Assembly: GCA_012845835.1 (NCBI GenBank)
Contig: JABAKD010000025.1
Span: 10,470,067 to 10,534,066, forward strand
Direction: 5' to 3'
Source of the DNA: Undaria pinnatifida
Taxonomy: Eukaryota > Sar > Phaeophyceae > Laminariales > Alariaceae
DNA: 64,000 nucleotides
The position numbers and the translations under genes were made by a program. Numbering within the stretch: the first letter of the stretch is position 1; every line of letters begins with the position of its first letter. The notes beneath the pieces were generated by a model, which saw only the letters and a program-made list of their open reading frames with translations, was not told where the DNA came from and did no database searches. Positions 1 through 11,514 of this stretch are shown here, piece after piece.

Positions 1-300
1 TCAACTAACTGGGAGTGCATTTTTTGTGATTCAACGACGTAGTACGTACACACCTGGTGTGGTGTACCTCGGTACTGCTGCATGAGACTTCGTCGAATGA
101 GGCCTGGCACGTACGAATTAGTAAGTGCAGCACAGCACGCAGCACGTCACAGCACGGCGCAGCACCGTACAGTACTGCACCGCACGGCAGGACACGGCCG
201 CACGGCACGGCACGGCACGGCGCTGCTCTGCTGAGCTAGCGTTGCGGTGCGCTGCTGAGCTGAGCTGATCTGAGCTGGGACCTGGTATGATAGTACTTTG
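1..300. repeat. GC-rich short-period degenerate repeat
   Basis: About 120-260 is built from CACGG/CAGCA-type words. Similar sequence in the opposite sense occurs at about 9,460-9,530, and a 16-bp word (GTTGAATCACAAAAAA) beside each is also inverted (20-35 and 9,409-9,424). No coding potential. Confidence 0.5.
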
Positions 301-2106
301 TAAACAACCTAGCAAAGAAGAGATGCCAGGTTTCAGCGTGCCAAACGCGGTGTCTTTTAGATAGAAACACTCTGAGGAGCTCTGTTTCAGGCACCTGAGC
401 CCGCAGCAGTCGGTAAAGGAGAATATCTTAAAGTTTGTGTCACAGGAAGCAAATGAAGCCCGGTCAGGAAAAGTATATAATTGTGAGTACTATTATGTTG
501 AACTACATCCTGACTTGACACAACCGGCAAAATGCAACATGGATACCTCAGGTATCCCGCGCAAATGGTTGGAGGTGGGTTTAATTTTGTACGTCGTCCG
601 GAATTGGGCTCACGGCAACTGATTGACCAATGTCTGTGGATGGGGGGAACAGACCATGGAGAGGATTGGGCTCGGTTCGGCCGAAGCAACCGAAGACGAA
701 GAAGTGGTGTCGGCTCTCCGTTCCGCCGATCTGCGTTTCGATCCGGTGAGTATATTGTGTATCGTTAGGTTGAGTCCAAGGTTTGGTTTCGCCCGGAGTC
801 ACAACACGCTGATCCACGCCTTCACGCGCTGCTCTGTCTGCTTTTGCTACTAACAGCCTCCTTCACCATGGCCCCAGATGTGATCACAGCACGCAGAAGA
901 CGGCCAATAGGAAGAGATGGGAGCGCCCTGGGACGATGGAGTCGGAGGCAATCAAGCTGGTTAGCTGGCGTGCCCTTCTGCTGCCGTAGTAGCGACATCG
1001 CAAGTTGTCCCTACCGGCGGTCCCCGTTACTACTCCAGCAGCTCAAGCTGCCGTTGTATACGGATGCGTGAGTATGTCGACCCGGCCTGACCCGACCTGA
1101 CCCCTGGAGATCAGGTGCGGTGGAGACAGCCACCCGGAACGACATCATTCCGGGTAGTGTGGGACTTGTGCGAACTCACCCACTAACAAAACCCCCGGCC
1201 ATGATAAAACAGCCTTCCGCCGGATTTGGTCCAGTTACGGTCCACCCTACCCATTCGTGCGTTGGTTCTCGTCAACAGAACACAATAAAACACACCGCAC
1301 ATACATTGCAACAACACACTGTCATGATGGTGCTGGTCGTGTGGTAATCCTGCATCAAAGACAATGAAAAGAGGTTTGATAAAAGTACTAACGACCACTC
1401 TACTCAATAGTTTATGTCTGTCCTGCTGCTAAGCGAAACATGTACCGGCATGCTTATCAACACTCATATGTACGGCTCCCCCCTTCTTGCACCGGGAACG
1501 TCTCTGCCCCCCTTATCCCAATGATGTCCCAGCTTTGCAAGCATGCGTTTATCCAGTGATTGGAGCGGGGGGGGGGGGTGCGTTTGCGATGTGGCCGGTG
1601 CGTTTGTGTCTGCGTTTTTTTTAATCATGTCACTGGCTTTTTATCTGGTTTAACATTATTTTGACTGATGAAGCGCCCCGGGGCGTTTGTTCCTTGCGTA
1701 TTGCTCCTCATTGTTGCGGTGGGCTTCGAGAACACGTGCTTCTGCGAAGACTCGGATAACGAACAGTGACAATTGCGTATGAATAGCATGATTACTGACT
1801 CAACTACCACTCCGGTATAAGCACCTTTTTACGACCAGGATAACTTGTTCACAAGAAACCGAGAGGTCATCAACTCGGTGGTTCTCCGTCGTTACTTTCT
1901 TTTTATGTTTTATTTTCATGTATCTTTATTGTCCCTTTGCGATAGCAGTGCGACGATCTGTCGGGATTGGTTTTGAACATGCTCCCCGCGAGAGACGAAG
2001 TCGTTGCACGAGTTACTGAGGGAGTGAAGGAAGACCTCACGGAGAGGATGAACATCTAGCGCCCTTAGCTACGAAGCTACTTGGTCTGGCTTCAGTCCAG
2101 AATTTC
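301..2106. other. No recognisable feature
   Basis: Short open frames here have no recognisable homology or exon signals. A G run lies at about 1,567-1,577. A short open frame at 1,979 (MLPARDEVVARVTEGVKEDL) ends at a stop after 26 residues and could belong to the fragments that follow, but this is not supported. Confidence 0.3.
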
Positions 2107-2406
2107 ATGTGGGATTGGTGGGTGTTTCTGAGGAATACGCTGAAGACAAATCCCAACCTGCCTCCCACTTCAGATCGTGCCTTAATGTATACCGTAGCAA
2201 GGCGGAATGCTCGCTTCGACGTGAAGGGTGACTTTATCAGCCGCGACGACATCAGGAGCGAAGCGAGTGACCTCCCAGAGGGTCGCGTGTATAGGGACTT
2301 TGCAGGTGTTTTCCTCGTCATCGACGATGCAAGGGAGGGGGCGTATTGCGATGTTTCTTCGTTGCGTTGTAGAAGATTGGGAAGACCGCGCTTGCGGATG
2401 TTATAA
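2107..2406 (+). pseudogene. Unrecognised coding-like fragment, part of a possible split gene
   Basis: A 99-codon open frame has a coding-like composition (ARRNARFDVKGDFISRDD, VYRDFAGVFLVIDDAREG). The last 25 codons look less convincing. No family was recognised. It may be one exon of a gene that continues to 2995-3039 and beyond on the same strand, or a remnant of a mobile or viral gene. Confidence 0.25.
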
Positions 2407-2994
2407 TCGCACCCGGTGCTAGTCAAGTGGGTAGGTTTTGTTGTAAATGGTTACCAGGTACATTAATATCTAGCATGTTGCCGGCAGTTTGGTGGGGCGA
2501 TCACATGTTCGTTATTTTCGAGTTATCTCACAGAAACATGTCAGCAGACAGATATTTTAGATTTTCTCTGTTAAGATGCCGAAAATACTATGTAGTAATG
2601 CCAGGTATATTTGTGGCCTGGCAACACGTTTATTCGCCGCCGATAATGCGTGTGCATACTTACTGCACGTTCGTGCTGGGGTCGTTGGTAAACTCTGGTA
2701 TATACAAATGTTGTCTGTTTCGGGGCAAACATATATATATATATATAACCTTTATATTGCTTTGGTAACGCAAGCATTCGTAGTCATGTACCCGCCTGAA
2801 ACACGTTGTTCTTCTCTCACGAGTAGGCTCTTGTTGGCATACTTGCTGCTTTTTGCGAGTAAAGGTGCTGTGTTGACGAATATTGTAGCATGTCGGCATG
2901 AATACTAACATGTCAGCAATATCGTAGATTCCGACTGGTTATCGTTATTGCTTACGGTGAAGTACGTCGCGTGCTCTTGTCGTCTCCCCAACAG

Positions 2995-3039
2995 GCTGTC
3001 GACGAGATCCTGATGCAAGCATGGGACGACATCAACTTG
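2995..3039 (+). pseudogene. Candidate small exon (15 codons)
   Basis: It is bounded by a pyrimidine-rich acceptor (CTCCCCAACAG) and a donor (GTAAAT), is in phase 0 at both ends and encodes AVDEILMQAWDDINL. The splice sites resemble those of the haloperoxidase gene in this window. The partner exons are uncertain; the putative downstream intron would contain SINE copy 1. Confidence 0.3.
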
Positions 3040-3097
3040 GTAAATGTGACGTATCCTAGGTTTCCGAGGCCCTTAGATGTTAACCAGCAGCGTTTAT

Positions 3098-3414
3098 GCC
3101 CCGGTGGCGTATCAGGTTATCATGGAGCATGGTATAGGTCAGTTTCGTGAGTTCGAGCCCCGCCGAGTGCATACTCCTATAAATTCGTTGGGACTTTTTC
3201 TTGTGGACAAATTGACTTGCGGAAAGCGCGAGAGCGTGAGTTAGCAACACTCGATGAACAATCGACGAGCAGTGGGATTGCTGAACCCTATGCGCGATAA
3301 AAATTGAAGGCAAGAACCGGGGGGGAGAAGGGACGACACCTGTGACCACGGCTTGTCCAGAAGCTGGAAAGTGAAAGTGTGCAAAAAAATAAATAAATAA
3401 ATAAATAAATAAAA
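3098..3414 (+). mobile_element. tRNA-derived SINE, copy 1
   Basis: The head resembles a polymerase III promoter: an A-box-like TGGCGTATCAGG at 3105-3116 and a B-box-like AGTTCGAGCCC at 3150-3160, at tRNA-like spacing. The body is about 240 bp and non-coding. The 3' tail is A-rich, (AAAT)n, at 3383-3414. It is nearly identical to 31799-32110. The 5' end lacks about 13 bp present in copy 2, so it may be slightly truncated. No clear target duplication was found. It lies just downstream of an exon-like segment (2995-3039). Confidence 0.85.
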
Positions 3415-3426
3415 TACTACCACGCG

Positions 3427-4257
3427 GTGGGCAGGATGTTGAGCAGCGCGTTAAGTCTCACCGAAAGGGACCGTAGGCTGCGCGACGCGTATTTGCCTTT
3501 TGTGCACTGCCACACGTATAGCAGTGCTGAAGAGTTCCGGAAGGCTAACCCAGACAAGGAGTACAGCGGGTTGGAGACAGTCGTGGAGGAAAGGAATGCA
3601 GACGGAAGGCCAGAATCCCATTTCCCCTTTCATCGCCTTTTCCCAGTTCGGAATGGCGGTCAAGATCAGGTACAGAGCCTCGCTGGAGAACCCCACTCTC
3701 ATGGCCACGTACCGCCGCGACCTTGCTTCTGAAATCTTCGCGATGGTCTGTACCGCCGCACCCGTCAAGTTGGCATGGGCACGCTGTGCCCAGATGGCGC
3801 CGGTTGGACAGCGCGGTGAAGACCCACAGCAGCCGAACACCAACACCTTTAGTGCTTTGTTCGATTTCATGATGGCCAAGTGGCACGCTAGTCGCATCTA
3901 TGAAAAGACGGGGGGACAAAAGCGTTTTAGGAAATGGTCGGAACGAATCAAGCAACGGCCGGTCCGGGCGACCACGTGAAGGCCAGTGATCGTTCCAAAC
4001 GCGGGCAGGCTAGCTCGTCGGGAGAAACCAAGAAATTCCCGATGACAGTCACCGCGGTACACAGGGCCAGGGCCGCTGAGCTCGCGAGAACCATCGGTCC
4101 TTCGGCTCGGTACAGCTTGATTTCAGCTCAACGTCGGGAGTACATCTTGGAGTGTGGCGTCCTTGCGCCGATATATATGAAGAATACCAGCCTGCAGCCG
4201 CTGTTTGAAGCCGGGGCCGGCATCGGCGAAGCCTCTAGCGACAAGAAAACTACTTAG
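3427..4257 (+). pseudogene. Unrecognised degenerate coding region with two frame changes
   Basis: Three overlapping frames each have a coding-like stretch: about 3433-3620 (SLTERDRRLRDAYLPFVHC), about 3620-3945 (FSQFGMAVKIRYRASLENP through FDFMMAKWHASRIYEKTGG) and about 3945-4257 (MTVTAVHRARAAELARTIG, RREYILECGVLAPIYMKN). Joining them needs one shift near 3,610 and one near 3,945. Composition and the lack of stops suggest a former protein of about 270 residues, but no family was recognised and function is unknown. Confidence 0.35.
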
Positions 4258-4279
4258 TTTTCGACGGCTTGGTTTTCAG

Positions 4280-4373
4280 TTGCCGTCGTATGCGGCAATA
4301 GTTCGTGAAGAGGCCAAAGTTTTTTTTGGCCGCCCAGATCTAACCCTCAGAAGGCAGGCTATGTTTGAGATGG
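4280..4373 (+). pseudogene. Candidate exon after an intron-like acceptor
   Basis: It follows TTGGTTTTCAG and encodes LPSYAAIVREEAKVFFG and RPDLTLRRQAMFEMG before a possible GTGTTG donor. It may be a further exon of the unrecognised gene at 3427-4257. Low confidence. Confidence 0.25.
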
Positions 4374-5039
4374 GTGTTGCGATCGTCTTTTCCGGTTCCC
4401 CCCCTTTTTTCTGGCGCTGCTGCTTTGGTATTATTCGGCTGTCCCTCCCGCAGCTGCCCTTTACTTCGTCTGCGAAGGTGGTGCACTGTATGTTGTACCA
4501 CCCCCCCCCCCCTGTCGAATTGTTGCTGTGATTGGTGTTTTCGTATACATAGTCTAGTTATTTTTCAAAGTCTTGATTCAATGGAAGATTACTGCTGTGT
4601 GGCGAAGCAGGTAGCGGCTATCGCCCCGAGATCGACAACATTGTACGTCGTGACCACCTTTTACAGTTGGCTGGAGGAGTGTCCCGATCGGGAGAAAAGG
4701 GGGGAGTAGCGTGGCGAAGAGGTGATACAGATATGACTCAGGAGCTCTAAGATTGGGGGGTAGACATAAGTCGCACCGGGACATCACGCGTTGACGATAT
4801 GCAACCTGTGCGGCTGTCTGATTGGTTGCTGCAAACACCCGGCAACATCATTAGGTGTCTGGGCTAAGGTATCCTGCGCGTGTACCTCACCGATGACTCT
4901 AGTACAACAATCCCGGGATATAAAATAAGAAATGATTGCGGTCATGATACCGTTGTTTTTTTCTGGCATGTACTGGTTTGGAATTTGGAGGAAGTGCTGG
5001 AATTCAACCCAGCACGTTTTTTGTTCATACTTGTGCATA

Positions 5040-5110
5040 TATGTATAGATGAGTTTCGACAAAATATTCGATCTCACAGCTGGAGTGTATTTCAATTCTT
5101 ATAATAATAT
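5040..5110 (+). repeat. Solo copy of the dispersed 55-90 bp module
   Basis: Contains GATGAGTTTCGACAAAAT followed by ATTCGATCTCACAGCTGGAG and an AT-rich tail. It is the same module as at 33.36, 48.53, 50.17 and 56.09 kb. No poly-C element is attached here. Confidence 0.8.
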
Positions 5111-5540
5111 AGTCTAGTCTATATATTTTGCATTATTAGCTCACCCACGTTTCATGCCGTACATACTTCGTACGCTACGACGTCGGCACAAAACGATGTC
5201 AACAGTCCAACTTCGTATTCGTATTCGTAGTCTCCATCCCATGCTTACCCAACCTGACTTATTACGGCGTTTCCGGAGATAGAGGATTTGAATTCACCAT
5301 CCCCGCTTGTCTCTGTCGTTGGAGTTTCTCCGTCGGCGAGCCGACAAAACTCGTTGAAGCTCGGGTGCAATGCATCAGACTCATCATGTGTGTTCTTTCT
5401 AATTTTCCCTTTTCCACCAATTCGCAGGTGGACAAAATGGGGGGGGGGTGGGGCACGCGGAGAATAATAACATGATGTAATTTTTTCGAACGTCTATACC
5501 AGGTAGGAGTTTCCGTCCAAGTCTCCCATATACTAAGTAT

Positions 5541-5750
5541 ATGCTGGTATTTGACTCCGAGACACCTGAGATCGTGCCCTTCGTTTTCTTCGTCCTTGGA
5601 GACGCCGGGCGTAAACTTGACACTGCCAGCGAGCAGGATGTTATGCTCAACCGCGCGACGCGTGCTGTGCTGGAGGTAGCACGTTTGGACCTCAACGTTT
5701 TCTGGATGACAGGGCTCCTTATTATTAACACAAATATGGTCGAAGCTTAA
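5541..5750 (+). pseudogene. Unrecognised coding-like fragment, possible terminal exon
   Basis: An open frame of 69 codons ends in TAA at 5748 and has a protein-like composition (SETPEIVPFVFFVLGDAG, RKLDTASEQDVMLNRATRA). There is no strong acceptor directly upstream. It may be the end of the split gene suggested from 2.1 kb onward, or an independent remnant. Confidence 0.3.
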
Positions 5751-5898
5751 TTCTTGTTTTAATTTGCAAAGTTAGTTATTGTTTTTGAATACCCAGGCCG
5801 TGGGATGTTTTTTTCGTCGGTTAACCTTGCACTTACTTTCGGTTTGCACAAGACTAAGATTTTGCCTCACAAGAGGCAAAGAGCTCTCCTCAGGAGCT

Positions 5899-6138
5899 AT
5901 CCCACGGTAGGGTTGCAGCATCAGTCCCTGAGCTCCTCACATGAGGAACTCAATATCTCACCCGAAAAATGACTTCGAAGGCATTCGGTCGCACAACCCG
6001 ACCAAGCGTCTATGCCTTAGTCCAAAAATAAAATGTACTCGTCAAATTACTTCATTGGCCGGCAGTTCCTCACATGAGGCAACTCAATCGCCCAGGGACT
6101 TTTTGGCGCAAAACGTATAATAACCCCTACCGTGGGAT
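5899..6138. repeat. Inverted-repeat element, MITE-like
   Basis: The arm at 5899-5914 (ATCCCACGGTAGGGTT) is the complement of 6122-6138 apart from one base. The interior carries a direct repeat (CCTCACATGAGG at about 5,937 and 6,067) flanked by similar sequence. No coding capacity and no second copy in the window. Confidence 0.55.
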
Positions 6139-7043
6139 GACTCTCAGGCCGAGAACCTTGCGGGGAAAAAATAGTGCACCTCTATCCTACCTGGCGTGTG
6201 TCGCGCTAGCTTGGCGTATGAATCGCGTGTTGGTTCTTTCTGACACCCAGAAGAACGAAAAATATTTTACACATGATGGAACGATATATTGTTATCTCGA
6301 GGGGCGTCTCATTTTAACTCGGTAAACCCGGCTTTCTTTTTTTGTTTGTTTTCCGGCGTTACAGCACGGGATAACCCAAGTGTCAGATAAACAGAGTACT
6401 GCTGTTGCACTGGGGTCAAATGAAACATCGAACTATTATAGAAAGTAACCTTGTGCGTATAGATTTTCGCATATAGTCTATGCACAGTGAAACCACGTTC
6501 ATCACTGACACTACTATTAATAAGGCCTTCACATCCGAATTATGGAACACTTAGCCGCCGAGCGAACAGACACGTTACGTGCTGATCGTTTCGTTTTTGT
6601 CGTCATTGCCCCGCCTTCACCCCTACTAAAAAAATAAAACCAAGCGTACGCAGCACAATACACTGCAAGAGGTCCGCAAGATGAATGTCGACAACGCACC
6701 AACCGAGCCGAGTGCTGTCAGATTAGCTGTACCAGGTGAGTATCCTTGAGAACAGTGTCGCGCTACAGCAGCCTAGAGCACAAAGTACCGCTTTCTCATT
6801 GTCATCGATTCTACCGCCCCCCGCCCCACATCATGGAATATGGAGGACAAAAAATCAAACTAAAACTGCAGGTCACTGCATCTTTTTCAAACTGATTTCA
6901 AACACGGGCAAACAGAGAAAACAGTTCTGCTTCGTCGCGGAGAACCATGTCGCTGCATCAGTCGAGCGTACACGGTCGGGTTGTAGTTTTGTTACATATA
7001 CCCCCCCCCCCCCCCTCTTGAGTAAATTCCAGAACAACTAAAA

Positions 7044-7316
7044 GACCAAGGCTACGGTAGGGGGGGTACCCCCTTTTTCACTGGTGTGTTTGAGCCACTC
7101 GCACGAGTAGTTCTGTACCCTACGGATGAAGATGGGTTAGGCACTTGGTTTGGCGCAGCTTAGATCACCTTTGCATTGCGGATTGATTTCGTCAATGTAA
7201 AACATAAAGAAAACGTAAGATTGCATAGGAACAAAGGGGTTACTCGCGCGAGTGACCCCTAGCCACTGAAATAAAAGGCCCAAAAGGGGACCCCCCTACC
7301 GTACGTAGCCTGGGTC
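7044..7316 (+). mobile_element. MITE copy 1
   Basis: This 273-bp non-coding element starts GACCAAGGCTACGGTAG and ends with the complement (CTACCGTACGTAGCCTGGGTC), flanked on both sides by AAAA. The right inverted repeat carries a 4-bp TACG duplication relative to the left. It matches 36077-36345 in reverse orientation along its whole length, which defines both ends. Internal palindromes ACTCGCACGAGT and ACTCGCGCGAGT lie near each arm. It is probably mobilised in trans. Confidence 0.85.
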
Positions 7317-9400
7317 AAAAATACTACCTACTAGACTAGACATTGGTAAAGCCCGTAAACACCAGCCAAGGACAAAGCAGTTCGATCTGGGGTTATATAC
7401 GTTAAGTCATCATCGAAAATGCCTCTAAACCTTGTGCGTGCTAGTCAAACGCAAAGGGCATTTTTGGCAGGGTCAACACATAAGTCTTGGGGTAAGACTT
7501 TCTTGCATTTATTTGCAGACGGGCTGTCCGGCTGGGACTGGAACACGGCCTCAGGGTGCTGCCGGATAGTTCCTTCCGTTTAGAAACACCCCTTCGAAGA
7601 TTGGCATCCGTGACGGCTGAGTGATCGTTTGGGAAATGCTGCATAGAAGCCGAAACGGGAGGTGAAAAAGGGAGAGGGGAGGGCGTGTCGCGAGGGGGGA
7701 CTGATTCTACGAACACCTCCCCCCAAAAACAGCGATTTTCTTTCAGGAACGGATGGATGCTCGACACGAGGAAGGATGCTATGAAAAAAACATCTTGATG
7801 TATTTTCTTGTTTGCAAAAGGACCATCGAACGATGACGTCGGGTGGCAAGGGGCACCGTATATCAGGAGGTACGACCGGAGGCTGGTTTCAATACCAGCG
7901 ACTTCGTTAAAAAGAAGTTGGTGGAGCTACCTACCGTAGAACGACTCAGGCGTAGGTATTGGGGGGTAAGGGGGTCAAGGAAACAGCAGAAGCAGGTTGT
8001 TCCCAATACCAGTTAGACTAGAGCGACGTTGTGCTGCATCCACGTTACCCCTCAGGGTGACTACGGTACCACCTGGTAAGTAAGTGAGAACTACCTGGCG
8101 TAGAACAGCGTTTTCCCTTCTTTTTTACAGTTGAACGGACGGGTGGGGGACCGACTAATATATCATAATACGGCCGTTTACAACGGGTAGTAAATGCTCT
8201 GTGTACTCTGGCCCATGGTACGGATGCCAAATTCGAATTTCAGGCTCTTACGCTTTACAGTTCCTCACACTAGAATTTGTCAGGTAGGTCCGTTTTTTCT
8301 TACTCGCACAAGAGCGCCGATTTTAGAATCGTTTTTTTTTTTTCGTCGACAGAATTCCAATATTATATTATGGCCGCGGCGGATCGCACAGGAATATTTC
8401 GAGTAGGAGCTCGTAGCATGGAGGCATTTTTTGCGTACATAAGAAACCACTTGAAAATGGAGTATGGCATCTATCTGCAAAACAAGATCCTTGTTTCGAA
8501 TTTCTAGATGAAATGCCGCAAAGATTCAACAACACAGAGCTCTTCAGGTGCTTTTAGCCCTTTTTTTGGACTCCATTACTTCCTATCTCTGTGTGAGGGT
8601 CCCTCTACCATGGGCATAATACAGAGTTACATCATCCGCCTGGTGAGCACCAAGCTTTTGGTGAAAACCTTATTTTCATCGTTGATGTGTACCCATTGAT
8701 TGTATTGGGCTCCCGCGCGGGAATTAAAATATTTCAGCGATTTCGGTAGCTTTTAGGGTTGCTGGCTCGCACGTTGGAACTCACGAAAAAATCTTGTGAG
8801 TGTTTGCTTCTGGCTACCTATGATTTCTGTCTGGCGCGCCCGACGTCGTCACACACCCCACTAGGAGCGTCCCTCAATTTCGCGGGCCGTGGTTGCTTGT
8901 GGGGAGCTGTAGCTGGCCGCTAGTGAAGTGCGCACGTTCTGTTCGGGGTCGTTTTTTGTCTCGTCTGCGTACCCCAAACTTCGATCTCTGCAGCGCCTCA
9001 AAGTTGAGGTGTGGAATTATGCTGAGAACCAGAGGGACACCGATCTGAAGAGACTCACAGCATCTGTCGATTGAGCCGAAGTTATAAACGCAGCGTGTTA
9101 ACCAAGCTATGTGTTTTTTACTGTTTTGATAAAACATCTCGATATTAGAGTTACCGGAAAACCGGGGACCAGGGGACGCTTGAGTCCCCCCCTGGCCTGA
9201 AGTCCTTTGCCATAAGATACTCGTGCTACTTGTTTGTCTTGGCGACATGTGCGTGCGTTCTTCACACGAATGAAGCAGATATTTCCACCACTATGCATCC
9301 AACGCAACCAGTGTCTATGCCGATGCCTCCTAGACCATGAGACCAGTCGAGTTATGTGGTCCAAATCTACGAGGCATAGGCGCTGTGCGTGCTATAGTCT
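7317..9400. other. Non-coding, no recognised gene
   Basis: The coding-like stretch at about 8,370-8,507 (DRTGIFRVGARSMEAFFAYI, ending VSNF and TAG) has no recognised family. A T run lies at 8,331-8,343. Nothing else is supported. Confidence 0.3.
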
Positions 9401-9642
9401 AGTCTAGTGTTGAATCACAAAAAAAACTTGAAGCTCAACTCAGCCCAAATATAGGTCAACAGCGCAGCGCAGCGCCGTGCCTTTCCCTCTGCGGTGCGGT
9501 GCTGTGCCGTGCGCTGTGCTTTCGTTCGAACATACAACGGTACCAGGGACCGGTATGTACGTGTGCAATCGTCCTTCTGTTCTCTTCATTTATTTGATTA
9601 TGCAGTCTCGGTCCTTGAAGCTTTTTTTTCGCAGAAATACCC

Positions 9643-9921
9643 TGTTGATAGATCTCTAGTCTAAAGGTGTACACGTAGCTGGCGCGGGAAGGCGTGATGA
9701 TGACTCAAGACGGTGACACAGAACTCTTATATTATCCAGCCGTCGAGCCTGGCTCGGTCTCATAAAGAGCAAAACTACGAGTGACAGCTCATGGCAAATC
9801 ATGCCGGGAAACATCCGGCCAAACAGCCCCCTTACACCATATACATGAATCTCTTGCCAACATATGGAACTCCATGATATAAGATGGATCATAACCGTCA
9901 TGTTCATGAGGACAATCAACA
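9643..9921 (+). repeat. 5' LTR of the TRIM-like element
   Basis: It begins TGTTGATAGATCTC and ends CAATCAACA. It is close to 11235-11509, with a 5-bp insertion (AGTCT) near its start. Confidence 0.9.
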
Positions 9922-10525
9922 CCCCCCCGCCTTATTATACACGACAAACACACTTAATATCCCCCCTGCTTTGTGCATGACAAGGCACGACATCGCAGGG
10001 TTGATACATCGTCATATCGTATTGAACTCATATCAAACTCAGAACCCCAACAAACTCAAAACCAAAATTCCAGTTCTCAATTCAATAAGCCCTCCAAGTG
10101 TCAAACAGAGTAACAACAGTCTCATGCCGCAAACATCAACTACTCTCGAACATCATTACCCGGTGAAAACAGCTATAATTTTATTCTCGGAAATGGCCAG
10201 GAAAAAACGGCGTCATCCTTGAAATTAGCCACAGAAAACGGCCTTTTTCTTCGGATTTATGGCTCAAATAAACCCTCGGATTATCCCCGACTCGAAATTA
10301 GCCACAGAAAACAGCCCTTTTCTTCGGATAAGCGCTGCGAGCGTCATATGCTGAAGAGGTGTATGGCCTGACTTTGTTTTGGACCTGGCGGGTGTCGATG
10401 ATGCATGGCGAATTACGACTTCTCCGCGAGGAGCATGAGCTTCAAGCTACTGTGGTGCGGAAAATGGACGAAATAGTGATTTTGTTCGAGGATAAGAGAG
10501 AGCGAGAGATGAGAGAGAGAGAGGT

Positions 10526-10572
<47 letters not shown>

Positions 10573-11234
10573 AAAGAGAGAGAGGGAGAATAAGGATGTT
10601 TCGCCCCAGCAGCAAGTGCGCGGTCCCAGCAAAGCCAAACATGAGCCGAAGCTGGTAGATCTGCATGGCGCTGGTGGCGACGGCGCTGGAGAGAAGCACT
10701 TGTTGCAGAGGCTGCAGCTGCCCCAGTCGCCCCATCTGCATGAAAGGCAGTCGTCAGAGGATTGCTACGCATACAAAGAAGAATTGCCACGGAAACAGCC
10801 GTCATCACCGCCGCCGCCACCACCGCCGCCATTGCCGCCGCCGCTACCGTCGTCATCACAGCCGCCGTCATGGTTACCGCCGCTGTCAAAGCCACCGTCG
10901 TCGCCGCTGCTATCGCCGCTGCCACCGCCGCCGCTGGGACCACTGCTACCACTCTGTCTGCAAGCCCGCAGTACAGCGAGGCCTCTGCCTGAATCTCTGT
11001 GGCTACTGTATTTTGTACAGGAGAAGAGAAAATGAGAGATAGCGTTGCAGAAGCGGGAGAGAGAGGTCGAACTGCTGAGGCAGCACGGTCTGGATCTCGA
11101 GTAGCTTTATTTCCTCCCTTACATACTCCACACTCATGCCAGAATCCCCTGGACCCGACATTGCTCTTTCCCACCTCTGTAGGTTGGCCTTGGCTGCGCT
11201 TACCAATAGAAATCAACCGGCTTTCTCACTAGTA

Positions 11235-11509
11235 TGTTGATAGATCTCTAAAGGTGTACACGTAGCTGGCGCAGGAAGGCGTGATGATGACTCAAGACGG
11301 TGACACAGACCTCTTATATTATCCAGCCGTCGAGCCTGACTCGGTCTCATAAGGAGCAAAACTACGAGTGACAGCTCATGGCAAATCAGGCCGGGAAACA
11401 TCCGGCCAAAACAGTTCCCTTACACCTTATACATGAATCCCTTACCAACATATAGAACTCCATGATATAAGATGGATCATAACCGTCATGTTCATGAGGA
11501 CAATCAACA
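11235..11509 (+). repeat. 3' LTR of the TRIM-like element
   Basis: It begins TGTTGATAGATCTC, ends CAATCAACA and is followed by TACCC, which also precedes the 5' LTR. Confidence 0.9.
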
Positions 11510-11514
11510 TACCC

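Larger units (their letters stand above)
9643..11509 (+). mobile_element. Short non-autonomous LTR element (TRIM-like)
   Basis: Direct LTRs of 279 bp (9643-9921) and 275 bp (11235-11509), both starting TGTTGATAG and ending CAATCAACA, are flanked by a perfect 5-bp target duplication TACCC (9638-9642, 11510-11514). The 1.3-kb interior has no protease, integrase or reverse transcriptase. It holds a duplicated 37-bp segment (about 10,219 and 10,292, GAAATTAGCCACAGAAAAC), a (GA)n microsatellite at about 10,497-10,590 and GCC/GTC trinucleotide-rich sequence at about 10,800-10,950. A reading frame from 10,359 begins with a possible coiled coil (LRLLREEHELQATVVRKMD) and then runs into the GA repeat as Arg-Glu dipeptides; no function is assigned. 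No clear primer site or polypurine tract was seen. Confidence 0.9.

Noticed and set aside
3098-3175. Functional tRNA gene
   Set aside because: Only the promoter boxes are tRNA-like. The sequence does not form a full cloverleaf with acceptor pairing and is followed by a SINE body and A-rich tail.
10413-11216. Minus-strand frame of 267 codons in the TRIM-like element
   Set aside because: It is made of (GA)n and GCC/GTC repeats read as Ser-Leu and Ala-Val-Thr tracts. The plus frames over the same repeats are equally open.
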